From: Anaeramoeba flamelloides
Lineage: Eukaryota > Metamonada > Anaeramoebidae
DNA length: 64,000 nucleotides
Direction of reading: 5' to 3'
Assembly: GCA_027625915.1 (NCBI GenBank)
Contig: JANTQA010000060.1
Span: 5,332,001-5,396,000 of the forward strand
The notes beneath the pieces are model-generated. The model had not been told where the DNA came from. It ran no database searches and saw only the letters and a list, made by a program, of their open reading frames with translations. Below are positions 21,300 to 33,295 of this stretch, one piece after another. Within the stretch, counting starts at the first letter, position 1; the number at the start of each line of letters is the position of its first letter. A program made the translations under genes and the position numbers.

Positions 21300-22618
21300 A
21301 TCAAATAAAAATGTTTGAGGCGAAAACAGAAACTAAAAAATCGAAAATAATTCCAAAAATCAAAAAACAAAAACAACCTTAAACTTTTTTATTCGATCAT
21401 TAAATCAAATTGTTTTGTTATTAGAAACACCATATTCGTTAACAAGAAACCTTTCTCGTCCTGTGTTTCAAAAAGTTTTTTAGTTTTTGGAAAAATTACA
21501 AATTCAGAAAAAAAACTTAAAATATTAAGACATCACTTTTTTCATTATCCAAATAAAGCCTAACCCAATGGAAAATTTCAATTTGAAACCCATAAACCAC
21601 ATTTTTTTAACTTACCTTCCAGCTTATTTTAATTACACTTGCTCTTCAATTCGGAGTTTTGAAGAAAAAAAAATAAATTGTCTCAAATTTCCCTTTTTGA
21701 ACCACAAGTAAAATCCATACAAAGTTGAGGATCGATCAGACAAGAACCAAAATAACATTACATTGAACCTAGTACAAGATAACGTTTTTTCTATTTTGAT
21801 TGATTCTGATCGGTAAAATGTAGTTAATCAAAAACAATACTTGATTTTTCAAAGTAAATATACCGATTTTATCCAAAGCAACAAAAGAGGAAGTACCACC
21901 TCTCACGTTTTTATTTGAAATGAAATAAATCAGGAGAGAGAAAAAAATATGAAATAAAAAGTATTTTGCTGTATGAGAAGAAATTTGTTTTAATTGAAAA
22001 GTGAATTTACAAAAAAAACGAGTTTTTCATATTTCTTGAATTTGAAAACGAATAAAGTTTTAGTTTTTCCTAAAAATTACTCAATTGGTCACTTGTAGAA
22101 AACGATCGAATAAACTATAAAAAGTCCCAATTGTGAATTTTCTAAAAATTATTGTCAAACATAACAAGTGAAAAATACACGTTGAAAAAAAAAAAAGTTG
22201 AAATTAAACGAAAACATGAGTTACGTAATAAATATTATGTAAAAAAAAAAAAATAACTGTTTACTTTCATTTCTTTCGTGGGTGTGGTGTGAACTAAAAT
22301 TCATTACTTCTCAATTAGGTTCTAAAATTTGTGAATCAAAAAAAAAAATCTAAACAAAAAAAAACCACACTGCAATTAAAGAAAAGTAATAAGATATTTT
22401 TTCATTTCTAAATCTGTAAAAAACATTAATTAATTTGGAACCAAACTGATCAATATTTTTTTTTTTCATTTTTTCCTTTTTAGATTTCTCACTTTTTTCT
22501 TTCTTTTTTTATTAGACATATTTTTCTTAGATTTTTTTTTTTTTTTTTTAAATAGATTTTTCTTCTTTACTTTAATCTTTTTTCTTCTTTTAATTCAAAA
22601 ATAAACACTAAAAACAAA
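21300..22618. other. Gene-free stretch upstream of the basic protein gene
   Basis: This 1.3 kb leads up to the ATG at 22619. The last 200 bp are strongly T-rich with long T runs (22458-22466, 22541-22549), then C/T-rich sequence and an A-rich leader (AATAAACACTAAAAACAAA) directly before the ATG; this is the likely promoter and 5' UTR. No other feature was recognised. Confidence 0.5.
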
Positions 22619-24106
22619 ATGATCTCAAATACAACAAAAACAAAAAACGTTGACAAAACCATCCCAATTCCCACACGAACAAGAACAAAAAACCAAAAAA
22701 GAATCGAGTCACTGCTACAACATTCTCCAAGGTCAATAAGCGGGCTTACAAAACTAATGCTAAAATTGCCAAATTGCCCAAAGGAAGTCAAGATCTCGAC
22801 AAAAGTCTTACACTCGAGTTCAGAAACAAATGAAAAGAAGAGAGAAAAAACTGTAACCAAAAAAGAACTCATTCTTTTTATGATTAAGAAATTCAACTTA
22901 TTTTATGATCCAAACGCAAACAAATCTGGATCTTCTTATTTAAGTTTTCGAAGTTACCAAGCGTCTGGTGTTGATTCTCTTCTCAAGATCGTGGACTCGA
23001 AAAAATATGAAAAAAGGCAGTTACCAAAAATCACAAAGAAATTGTATTGGTGGCAACAAAGTGATCACTTAGCCTTTGTTGGGCTAGAAAACGAGCATTT
23101 CCAAGAATGGTTCCAACCACCACACAATGTAAATATCGAAAAAACCATCTTGAAACAATTTTGCAATGAGTCGCCCAAAAGCAAAGGCAAAAGTATAAGT
23201 AAAAGCAAAAGCAAAAGCAAGAGCAAGAGCAAGAGCAAGAACAAGAACTCGGCCCAATCCTCAGAAATCAAAAAGTTATACCGAGCATTTTCATTCTTTT
23301 TTAGTGCAAGGTATAATTGTATTAATACCTCAAATAAAAGTCGTACGGAAATGAAATTTGGGAGAAATTACAAATCTGGACTTGGCGATTCAAATATTGC
23401 GAATTTTGGAATTGATCTTGATCACAACGAAAAGCAAGACAAACAGCAAGAACCCGATTCAGAGCAAGAAAAAAAGGAAAAAGAAACGATAATGGTTCTT
23501 TCGAATTTTACAAAACTTATTTCTTCAAAAAGAACAAAAAAGAGAAGTCAAGACAAAAAGAATAAGCATTCTTCTTCAAGAAAAAGAAGACACAGCAAAT
23601 TAAGCCGTAAAAAAAATACAAAAAAGCATTCACATAAATCCAGAAAAGGCAGGCATCATCGTTCACATTCAAGGAAATACAATTATAAATCTTTGGCCCG
23701 TGAAGAAGACAAATCTAATAATTCGAATGGTACCCATTTTTCCGAGAAGCAAGACAAATCCGAGGATAAATTATATTTTGAAAAAATTGACAAAATAAAA
23801 AAACGTAAAAAACAAGCACTGTCATTTCTTAACTCAAGTACAAGCTCTGGTGAAGAAATGGAAAGAGAAGATTTCCAAATTTATTCCAACACAAAAAATC
23901 ATCACCAGAAGGACGGGAAAAGAAAAATTAGAAAAATTATTCTCACAGAAAATAGAAATAACTTTAATCACAATTTATCAAGTTCAAAAAATATGCTGAC
24001 TGAAAATGAAAATACTTATTTTCAAGAACTTAAAAATAAAACAGAAAATGAGTTAGAAGATGAATTACTTTCTTTGCTTCTCAATTTAAAAAATGTTCAA
24101 AATTAA
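22619..24106 (+). CDS. Basic Lys/Ser-rich protein of unknown function
   Basis: An uninterrupted 495-residue frame, the first ATG after a long T-rich leader. I do not recognise a domain. Residues 1-180 are the most ordered part and include aromatic strings such as LPKITKKLYWWQQSDHLAFV and EHFQEWFQPPHNV. Residues about 185-205 are a Lys-Ser dipeptide tract encoded by an imperfect AAAAGC/AAGAGC repeat. Residues about 300-360 are an Arg/Ser/His/Lys-rich stretch (HSSSRKRRHSKLSRKKN, KSRKGRHHRSHSRKYN) like the RS domains of splicing or nuclear-speckle proteins. The tail is acidic and Leu-rich (ENELEDELLSLLLNLKNVQ). A nuclear location and nucleic-acid or splicing-factor contacts are plausible from composition alone. 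Continuous coding over 1.5 kb in this AT-rich background makes it a real gene. Confidence 0.75.
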   Translation: MISNTTKTKNVDKTIPIPTRTRTKNQKRIESLLQHSPRSISGLTKLMLKLPNCPKEVKISTKVLHSSSETNEKKREKTVTKKELILFMIKKFNLFYDPNANKSGSSYLSFRSYQASGVDSLLKIVDSKKYEKRQLPKITKKLYWWQQSDHLAFVGLENEHFQEWFQPPHNVNIEKTILKQFCNESPKSKGKSISKSKSKSKSKSKSKNKNSAQSSEIKKLYRAFSFFFSARYNCINTSNKSRTEMKFGRNYKSGLGDSNIANFGIDLDHNEKQDKQQEPDSEQEKKEKETIMVLSNFTKLISSKRTKKRSQDKKNKHSSSRKRRHSKLSRKKNTKKHSHKSRKGRHHRSHSRKYNYKSLAREEDKSNNSNGTHFSEKQDKSEDKLYFEKIDKIKKRKKQALSFLNSSTSSGEEMEREDFQIYSNTKNHHQKDGKRKIRKIILTENRNNFNHNLSSSKNMLTENENTYFQELKNKTENELEDELLSLLLNLKNVQN

Positions 24107-26628
24107 TTAAATATTTTCATTTACAAAAAAAAAAAAAATTAAAAAGAATATAATAATCGTATAACGTTATTTTTCAGAAAGTGGAAACTTTAATAAACGA
24201 GTTTATTATTGGGGGGGTATCAGATATATGTATGCATGTATACAGATAGATAAATAGATATAATCAGACCACTTCTTATTGACTCAAGCTTTGACTTTTG
24301 AAAAATAACAACATATGCCAACTTAATGGAAAGTATTATTATTATTATTTTTTGTTTTATTTATTTAAATTTCCTATAATTAATGAGGAAATGAAAATAA
24401 TTTATAGATTCAAAAATTTAGCTTTATATATATTTATAGATTTATTTATTTTTTCGAAAGAGATTTTTTTTGTTTAATTACATTTTTATATAGAAAAAAA
24501 AAATAATACAATTTACTTTTATCCCAAATATTTGATTATTACTTGATTTAATATTAATTGATCATCATAAAAAAAAAATAGACATTTTCTTACTATTACC
24601 ATTCTTTTTTTTGAATATATATCTCTATATAGAAATAGGAAGAAAATTTGATGTTTCATTGATATCTAATTAATATTTTTTAATCTCATATTTTTGATAG
24701 AATAATAATTATTTTTTCATGTAATTTAATTTAAATTCTCTTATTTTTTCAAAGAATTAAATAAAAATTTACATTTTTAAAATTTCGATAGCGTCTTGTC
24801 TTTTTTATTCTTTCTCCTTTTCCGCAAGATATTGTTTTTTCATTTTTTTTTTAGATTTTTGTTCTTGTTTGAATGATTTTTTTATTAAAGTTTTTATAAA
24901 TGCTTAGATTAAGAAAATATGGGAGAAACTGATCAATTTTAAAAATCTTGAATAATTTTTTTTTCCATATTCCTTTTGTATATTTTTTTAAGGCGAAATT
25001 ATAGATTTTGAATTTTATGGGTCGAAATGCTCCGAAACAATAGAAAAGTTTATTTTTGAAATCTTATTTTGAATAGAATGCTTTGAAAGTCATCTTTTAC
25101 AGTTATATAATTGAAATTAATAGTTTGGTATTATTTTTTGAATCTATAATATATTTCAAAAAAATGGAAAATACCTGAAAGGTTAGGTTAATAACTAAAA
25201 AACCACTTTTTGAACAACTTCGAAGAAACACTATTGTTTGGAGATATACCCAATTTAATGGAAAAATTGCAATTTTATTGGAGATTTTTATTTTTTTTCT
25301 GAAAAATTCAAAATTCAAAAAATTGCAAATTATAGAATATATTCAACCCATACTTTATGAAAAGTATTGATTTCTTAGGTACAGGTCACATTTCAGATCA
25401 TTGCTAAATGGGTTTTATTAATGTGTGGAAATGCCATTGTAAATACAATTTCTAATTATGCATCATTACTCGGAATTTTGTAACATTCAAAGCTATCAAA
25501 AAACAACTAAGAAATATCTAATAGTATATTCACTCGCCCGTTACTATCTAAGTCAACAAAAGAGGAATCTTATTTAACATCCCATCTATTAAGAGAAATT
25601 GTTTTTATCACACCCAATCCCAATAGAGCCCCATAAAACCCAACACAAACCCATATACACTTGAACCTTCCCTAACATGTACTAAAATACTCAAATATAC
25701 TCAAAAAGTGTAAAAAAAAAAAAAAAAAAAAAAAAAGTCTTTCCAGGAGATTTAAATTCATTTAAAAGAAAACTTTAATTAATAAAAAAATATTTCAATA
25801 ATCATGTTTTTTCAAAATCTGAAAATGTTTAATCTTCAGTATATTATCTCAATAAAGACGTGTTAAGAGAAAGATAGCAGTTGATGATTTTTAACTGTAT
25901 ATACCTTTTCTAATAAGCAGGGTATTAAGACACCCCCTTTAACACCTTAAAACTCGTATTAAGACATATACCTTTGTAACATTAAAATTTCACTATTACG
26001 ATTGATTTTTTTTTTTTTCAAGTGTTAAAAGATGCATAGAATTTGACTAAAGAGTTTTATCCCTAATAAACTATTTTAGATTACACATGAATAAGGAATT
26101 CGAATACCATTTGTTTCTTCGTTTGGTAACTTTTTTTGCTACCCCCGATTGGACGAAATGTATTTTAAGGATTGTTCAGATTAATTTTATGATTAAAAAA
26201 ATATTTTTTTGAATTAAAATTTGAACAAGAAATCTTTTAAACAGCATTCTTTTAAGTTTTTTTTTTTTCTTATTTTGATATTTTTTCTTGTTGAGATACA
26301 ATTATTTTATATACCTTTCAAATACAAATTTTTTTGAAAAAGTTCGAAAATAAAAACTCATTTCAGTTATTTCAATAACATTTTTTTTTTTAATTTATCA
26401 ATCATTATATAATTTACTCCAAGTGAACCAAAACACAAGAAAAAAAATTAGAAAAAAGGAGCAACAATTTCAAAAAAAAAAAAAATAGTTTGTAAGTTAG
26501 CTTTATTGTTATTGGAATTACATTCCTATTTTTGTAAATATATAAAGCTTTTTTTTAAATCCAACAAATCGCTATAATTTGCAATATTTGAACTTTAATT
26601 TAATTGACATTTTTTAATCATTTTTGTT
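24107..26628. other. Gene-free AT-rich stretch
   Basis: About 2.5 kb. It contains a TATGTATGCATGTATACAGA-type purine/pyrimidine alternation near 24227 followed by GATAGATAAATAGATA, a poly-A run of about 26 near 25711-25736, and a C-rich patch (25590-25680) rich in CCC and CCAA. No gene or repeat family was recognised. Confidence 0.5.
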
Positions 26629-26790
26629 GATTAAGGTTTCTCTAAAAGAAAGTCAAGCTGAGTGGCATATGGGTCAAAACATTGTTGAAATTTTATCGTT
26701 CGTATTGATCTCTCTAGATAACGAACATAATTCAACAATGTTTTAACCCATATGCCACTCAGTTTGACTTTATTTTCGAAAGGCCTTAAT
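26629..26790. repeat. Large imperfect hairpin, ~75 bp arms
   Basis: The left arm contains AAGTCAAGCTGAGTGGCATA then TGGGTCAAAACATTGTTGAA. The right arm holds the inverse TTCAACAATGTTTTAACCCA then TATGCCACTCAGTTTGACTT. Outer pairing extends to ATTAAGG on the left and CCTTAAT on the right. The loop is about 17 bp. It could be a fold-back MITE or, if transcribed, a long hairpin RNA precursor. It lies just left of the 26839 element and shares no sequence with it. Confidence 0.7.
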
Positions 26791-26838
26791 TGAAAATAAA
26801 ATATAATATTTTAAGAACAATGAAATAATGATAAGAAA

Positions 26839-27252
26839 AGTAAAACAGGAAAAAAAGTTCAACATGATTTTTAATTGGGAACAATAATAGAAACTGTAAA
26901 ATTTAAGACCAATTTATCAAAGAATAAATAAATAAATAAAGATAAAATGGGGAATTAAACACAATAACAGTTTATTTAATACTATCATTTTGAAATGATT
27001 TTATCTTTGATTTATCTAATATTAAAAATTTTGTTCAAAAAATTGACTATTTTTAATATCTCCAAAACCATTTTGATGATTTCGATAGTGAAGGAGATTT
27101 AAATTGATTTTGTCGCTTTGATTGAAAATAACAAAATGGATTATTCTTTCAAATTAATTGGTTTCTTCTATTAATTGATCTTATTTCAAATTTTCAGTTT
27201 CTCCGATTGTTCCGAATTAAAAATCATGTTGAACTTTTTTTCTGTTTTACTT
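26839..27252. mobile_element. ~410 bp inverted-repeat element, copy 1
   Basis: The left end reads AGTAAAACAGGAAAAAAAG then TTCAACATGATTTTTAATTG; the right end is the near-exact inverse CAATTAAAAATCATGTTGAA-type sequence then CTTTTTTTCTGTTTTACT. The inverted arms exceed 55 bp. The interior shares AAAATTGACTATTTTTAATA, TCTCCAAAACCA and TTAATTGGTTTCTTCT with the copy at 33296-33710. No open frame of note. A MITE family with at least three copies here. Confidence 0.75.
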
Positions 27253-27837
27253 TTTTTTTCGAACGGGACTGGAAATTATGTTAGTCTGAGATCACTTTTT
27301 GTTCTTTATGGTAATATAATAAATTGATTCTTAAATCCAAAAAGGGACTAATGTTAATACAAAATAAAAAGATCAAAATTTTCCTTTGGCTTTCCTCAAA
27401 AAACCCCAATAATTTAAATAAACCTATAAAAATCCCCATTTCGAACAATCGAAAATTGATTATTGAAAGCATTTTTTACGGATTTAAAAATTTGAAATAT
27501 TTCAATGATTATAAAATCTTATTTTGGAAAGCTGAATGGAAATTTTGTTCCATTTATTTGTCATCAAATTGCAATTAAAAAATAAGAATTAATTTTTCAA
27601 AAAGTCGGAATAAATTTGGGTTTTTATTATCAACTGATTTGTTAAAAGAAAAATATTTGAAAAAAAAAAAAAGACAAAACCTTTAAATGATTTCGAGTTT
27701 CCAATGGAAAGTGAAAAATAAAATCAAGAAATGCAAATAAAAAATTAAAGATTACAATCAATAAAGGTTTTATTTGATGAGAATACTTGAGTTTTATCAG
27801 AAAGAAATCAGTGAGGAAACAAATTAAAACAGCAAGT
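27253..27837. other. 3' flank of the Rac-like gene
   Basis: This region holds the 3' UTR of the GTPase gene on the minus strand. An AATAAA hexamer on that strand, at 27774-27769, lies 64 nt past the stop and is a plausible poly-A signal. The 84-codon frame at 27324-27578 has no recognisable homology. Confidence 0.4.
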
Positions 27838-28711
27838 TTAGAGGATTGAGCAACCACCTTTACCTGGGGCCTTTAATGGCTTTCTAGGTTTTAATACACA
27901 GCCAATGGCTTCATCAAAGGTTCCTTTTAAGTTTTCTTGTGTTAAGGCACTTAATTCCTGATAGCAAACAGCACCAATTTCGGATGCAAATTTGATTCCT
28001 TGCTCGGTGGTAATTGGAGTGATTCCATTTTTTTTTAAATATTCTGTGTCCTGACGAAGATCGATCTTACCTCCAACAAGAACAACTGGTGCCCTTGGGC
28101 AATGATGCCTTACCTCAACAAGCCACTATTTCCATTTTTAGTCAAATATTTTTTTTTTTTTTTTTTCATTCAAAAAAAAATCACAAATTAACAAAAAGAA
28201 AATAAGGAAATAAAAAGAGAAATAAAAAAAAATCTTCAAATAACAAAAAAGGTAAACTTACCTTAGTCTTAACATTTTCCATTGAAGTAGGTTGAACAAC
28301 AGAAAACATTAACAAAAATACATCAGATCCAGGATAAGAAAGTGGTCTTAGTCGATCATAATCTTCTTGTCCAGCTTTTTTTTTTTATTTATCAAATTTT
28401 TTTTTTTTTGGAAGGAATCAAAAGTAAATAAATAAAAACAATTTGGATTAAGTAAACATTTTTTCTTTATTCCCAAAAACAAAAAGAGCACAAAAATTAA
28501 AAAGAATATTCAAAGTGTTAATAAGATTACCTGTATCCCACAAGGACAACAAAACTGTTTGTCCGTTTACTGAAACATTTGTTGAATAATTATCAAAGAC
28601 TGTTGGGATATATTCTTTTGGAAATTCGTTTTTGGAATAGCTCATAAGTGTACACGTTTTCCCAACAGCACCGTCACCAACTACAACAAGTTTTATTTCT
28701 CTTTTACTCAT
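27838..28711 (-). CDS. Rac-like Rho-family small GTPase
   Basis: A molecular switch of the Rho family that, when GTP-bound, drives actin remodelling, phagocytosis and NADPH-oxidase or kinase signalling at membranes. Three exons splice with GT-AG rules in matching phases: 28711-28531, 28374-28262 and 28125-27838, giving 193 residues (human Rac1 has 192). Visible motifs are the P-loop GDGAVGKT, effector loop [10 protein letters not shown], switch [20 protein letters not shown], the Rho insert region (shorter than in Rac1), SALT (G5) and a C-terminal CSIL CaaX box after a Lys/Arg-rich stretch, predicting geranylgeranylation. EVRHHCP and DEAI favour Rac over Rho or Cdc42. The base-recognition motif reads GGKIDL where Rac has GTKLDL, so the Thr is replaced by Gly. 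Exon 3 contains two donor-like GAGGTAAG strings that are evidently not used. Confidence 0.93.
28126..28261 (-). other. Intron 2 of the Rac-like gene
   Basis: A 136-nt phase-0 intron with donor AAG|GTAAGTTT and acceptor GGAAATAG|TGG, containing T-rich sequence on the minus strand. It separates ...ENVKTK from WLVEVRHH. Confidence 0.85.
28375..28530 (-). other. Intron 1 of the Rac-like gene
   Basis: A 156-nt phase-1 intron with donor ACAG|GTAATCTT and acceptor AAAAAAAG|CTGGAC. It interrupts the invariant DTAGQ motif between the two codon parts of Ala. Confidence 0.85.
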
Positions 28712-30744
28712 TTTTGTGATTGAAATAAATAAAAACAGGTTAAAAAATTAAAAAAATGTAAAAAGATTAATTTTTTCAAACTTAAATTATGGGTGACTTT
28801 AAAATAAAAGTGCGAAACAGGGTTTTTCTTCTTTCAAATGAATTGGGTATTTTTTTTACACTTGTTTAAAGAATTATTCTTTGAGACAAAACATTTCATG
28901 ATCGTTCACTTTCAAAATACAAAATATCCAATCATTTAATTGTATGTAAAGTTTATAATCACAGAAATTTGAAAAAAGATTATTTATAAGTCTTAGAATT
29001 ATAAAAATATCTAATATGTATAAAAACATCATGTGTCATAATACAAAAAAATATTCTATTCAAAAATAGGCTGAAATCAGTCATTATTAATACAAATCAA
29101 TTTAAGGGACTAGTCTCTATTTATTTTTTTTTTACCTAAATTTAAAAGAGATTGAGAAAATATTTTTATATTACTTTGATTTAAAATTCATTCTTTATTT
29201 TCAATATTAAACATATTTCTAGATAAGGAATCCTTATTTAGAAATTGGCGATGAAAAAAAAATAATCTAGACGAGTACCTTAAGAGATCAAAATTTTTTC
29301 AAACTTTTTCATTTCCAGATCTGTTCAAAATAAAATTATTTTTCTTTATTATTTTTATAAGATGTTTTAACATAAAAAGAGATCATATTCAATTTTTGCA
29401 ATCATTTTTTCAAAAAACGACAATTTCTGATTATCCTTAGATAAATTTTTAAAGAAATATTGAAAATTTTGTTAAAATTTTTTTACAAATAAATCAAAAT
29501 AAAAATATATAAAAAATAAAAAATTAACAAGAGTTTTTTTTTTTTATTTTAATATTAAAAAGATGTTTTCAAATCATCCTTATGAGGTTTCTAATCTGAA
29601 AATTACAAAATGGAAAAAAAAAATTTTTTTGTATTAAATGAACTTTTTTGAATATTTTTTAGAAAAATCGTTTTAAACCATCAAAATTAAGATTTTGGCT
29701 GAATAATTACAAAATTGAAAGTTTATATAATACTTGTTAATTCTACTCATCTAAAACTTTCTTGTCAGGTATTAGCTCCACAATTGATTTATCTATAATT
29801 ATATATATATTGTAATTAAAACTAAATAATATTCGAATTAAATGCTTCACATGGCTTCATAAAAATCTATTTTAAGGGATTAGCGTCACAAAACATTCAT
29901 ATATAATCAAATTAAACCATTTTCATAATAAATGTCACAATTTTTTTTATTTTATTTTTAGAACAAAAACAAAAATTTCTAGTGTATAGAACTGAATATT
30001 AAAATGGTATTTTTTTTATTATAATACATAACTTCAATTTATAAAAATATTTATGTTCAAAATTTGATTTTTATTGGTACAATGATTTTTAAATATAGTT
30101 TATGTTGTAATTTGGTGTAAATTATATGAATTATCTTTGGCCAAAAGTTCAAACGACTCAAAAAATAGATTATAATTATGTTAAAAAACAAATTATCAGA
30201 TTTTAACAACATCTCAATTAAAGATTGTAATTTGTGTTGATTATTTTTTTAAAATTAGATTTCTAAATTTAAAGATTGAAACCACAATTTAAGTATGAGA
30301 TTAAACTTTTTTTTATTAAAGTACCCCCCCGTAAACAATTAAAAATAAAGATTATTTTTTATAATAGACTACTAAAGAATAAAGAATAAATAGTTCGGAT
30401 AATAATGGATCTTTGATATAAGTTCATATTTGCATGAAATAATACTAATCAATCAATATATATTTTCTTAGATATTGAAAAAATTATATTCATAATATAC
30501 CTTTCGTAAAATAACAATATTCCTTTTGATCTACAATTAAAGATAAACAAAAAAACCCTTTGAAAATATAAATCATTTCTCTACAATCATTTTAACTTTT
30601 TTAATAACATTGCGATTATAAATTTTACACGGGGGATATCAACTTTACAATAATTTTTTTTGATTTTTTTGAAAAAAAATTATTCCTTAACAAAAAATTA
30701 AAATGTAAAAAAATGATATGAATTTTAAAATTTCTATAATTAAA
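28712..30744. other. Gene-free stretch with a weak dispersed repeat
   Basis: About 2 kb upstream of the GTPase gene. Segments near 29755-29830, 29875-29930 and 30100-30135 contain GGATTAGC..CACA..., ATTTATCTATAATTA- and TTGTAATTTGGTGTAAAT-type strings that recur together at about 35735-35810. This suggests a further old repeat family. Nothing else was recognised. Confidence 0.4.
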
Positions 30745-31310
30745 CCCCAATTCAAAATTTTTAACACTCCAAAATTTGATTTGTGAAAAAAAAATCTTAT
30801 TTAATCAATTCAAGAAGATTTACTAGAATTGGAACCATTCACCAATTGAAATGTTAACACCTTTTTATAAATTACAATACTCACAAAACAATAAATAAAT
30901 AATTATAAATACAAATAAATCAAGGGTGTGTTAAAAACTTTGGAGAGAGCAAAACAAAAAAATAAATTAGTAAATTTGTAAAAATTCTATTAGGAATATT
31001 GATCGATCAAATGTTAGATACCATCAACTAATTTTATTTGAGTTCTTCTATTTAAAAGAACTCAACTTTAACCTAATATTAATGGTTTGAAAAAATTTTG
31101 ATCCAAAAATACAAATTACGTAATTAAAACAATGAAATGAAAACAAACCAAAAAGATGAAAAAATGATTTTCATATTTTACAAAAATCAAAATTATTTCC
31201 AATTTCAATGAAATTGTATTATTGTGATTGTTTGGAAGGTTTTATCTGTGTGGAAAATTTTGAACTTTCGTTTAATTTTAACTTTAAATATGCATACAGC
31301 CCAATTAAAA
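30745..31310 (-). repeat. Dispersed ~550 bp repeat, inverted copy
   Basis: Reverse-complement counterpart of 8730-9315. AATTACAATACTCACAAAAC, AAATTTGTAAAAATTCTATT, GATCGATCAAATGTTAGATA, CCATCAACTAATTTTATTTG and AATTGTATTATTGTGATTGT appear in the mirrored order. The outer edge (about 31320-31355, ACAACGGGACACTGTTGACT) resembles the end of the element nested at 44421, so termini may be shared between families. Confidence 0.65.
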
Positions 31311-32624
31311 ACATATAATGTACTCATTACAACGGGACACTGTTGACTAGAAAAAGGTTTAATTTATAAAAATAATCTTTTGAATTCTCAAATGTGACTC
31401 AACCGGGTACCAAATTTGAGATACACCCAAACCCAAAAAAGGTAAACAAACATCAATTTCATGACCAAATTAACAAAATACTTTAACCCAGTTAGTTTTA
31501 AATTACTTATAAAAACACTAATAAAAAAGATTGTGAATAAAATTGTTAAATATTTTTATTAAATTATTATAAATGGAAAGTACTTGAACATATTTTCATT
31601 TACCAAGGAGACCGATAATTACTGATAATATTTCCTCTTATTTCAAACTATCTTTCCTAAAGAAATATAAATTAACAAACCGTTGCCAAATATTTGTAGA
31701 TGATTTAATGTCAAAATAAATTGAAATATCTATTAATCAAATAAGCAATATTAGAGAATGTATGGAATTATTCTTCAATTTGAATTAAACTAAATAAATT
31801 AAAGTAAAAATTTCAAAACAAACCTAAATGACCGTTTAGACATTTAACAATCAATATTTAGAACTTTTATAAATAATTATGTTCTAATTACAATATTTAC
31901 AAAATAAGTATTAATATAAAAACACAAAGAACAATTACTTTTGTTTCCTTTTAAGAAGATTGTTATATTTCCAAACTATTTCCAAAATTTGAAAATAATT
32001 TGTCAAAATAATCTATTCTTAAATTATTTATTTTTCTTTCAAAATTGATTTTTCTGTCACTAATCTCCATTTTGAGACAAGAATAAAAAAGATTTATTGC
32101 CTCTTTTAAACCGATAAGGTTGATAACTCAACATTATATTTCCCTGGAAAAGAAATCATTTTTTTCAAAAACATTTTGGATTTTTTTATAAAAAAAATAT
32201 CATTTTTATTGGTGGGGTAATCTTTCAATACTATTTTACTAAAAGGGATTTTTTAGTAACATTTCAACAATGTAAGACTAATGTGAATAACATCCAAAAG
32301 TAAACAACTACAATTTTGTTATTATAAATAGTAGAAACTTATTTCGTAAATTGTAATCCCCATCTTTTTCTTGAGTTTTTCAAACCAAAAATTTGGAATA
32401 TAATTTATTTCTATTCCAGTAAATCTCTCAAAATTGAATAAAATTAGAAATAATTTTTCGATTAATTGAATGATTTTTACCCTAAAAACAAATTTTTTTT
32501 TTTCTCGAATAGATGATTTTAAAACTGTTTAATACTTTTAAAAAACCCAAATAGGTTAGCCTCTAGGGTTTTAAGTTTTGTGATGTTGATTATTTTGTAA
32601 ATAACTTTTATTTTTACAGTCAGT
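31311..32624. other. Gene-free AT-rich stretch
   Basis: About 1.3 kb with no recognisable gene. Only A/T-rich sequence and short runs are seen. Confidence 0.5.
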
Positions 32625-32812
32625 TCCACTTTTAAGGCACAAACTTTCAAGGAAATTTAAGGTACAATAAAAATCTCAAATTAAAGCATATAATTCAGAT
32701 TCTAGTAAAATAAATTGTAAAAAAAAATTACAAATTTTGTGCCTTAATTTGGGATTTTTTTATGCCTTAAATCATGTTGAAAGTTTTTGCCTTAAAAGTG
32801 GAACTGACTGTA
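32625..32812. mobile_element. Palindromic MITE with TA + CAGT ends, copy 2
   Basis: 188 bp, starting TACAGTCAGTTCCACTTTT and ending AAAAGTGGAACTGACTGTA. The interior shares TTAAGGCACAAACTTTCAA and TAAATTGTAAAAAAAAATTA with copy 1 at 7561. TA flanks both CAGT ends. The low divergence from copy 1 suggests comparatively recent spread. Confidence 0.8.
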
Positions 32813-33295
32813 AGGGAAAATGGTTATTAAAGAAGTAGTGGTATCTAACTTGAAATTTTCAATTTTATTTTTTCAGACAATTGAAAAAAAATATATTTAT
32901 ACAATTTTACTTTTCGTTTTCGTCTATTTTTCAGTCAAAATACATTAAAAATCCAGGGAAATATAGCAATCCACCTATAAAACAACATTTTCCTTTACTC
33001 CGAGTTTGTGTTGAGTTGGTCTTGGCTATTGTCAAAATAATTTGTATCGAAAGGTTTAATGTGTGTTCCAAAATAAAAAAAGTGTGTTTTTTGTTATAGA
33101 AGACATATTTACCGATCAAAGAAAATGACAATAAACCATAAGTAAATATGATACTGATTTCTTAAAGAACTATTATTTAAGAATAAATTTGAAAAATAAA
33201 CAATACAAAATGAAAATATATAACAAAAAATTAGGTTAATTTTTGAAAAAAATTTTATCTGTAAACAAAAAATATTAAAAAATCCTGAGAAAATT

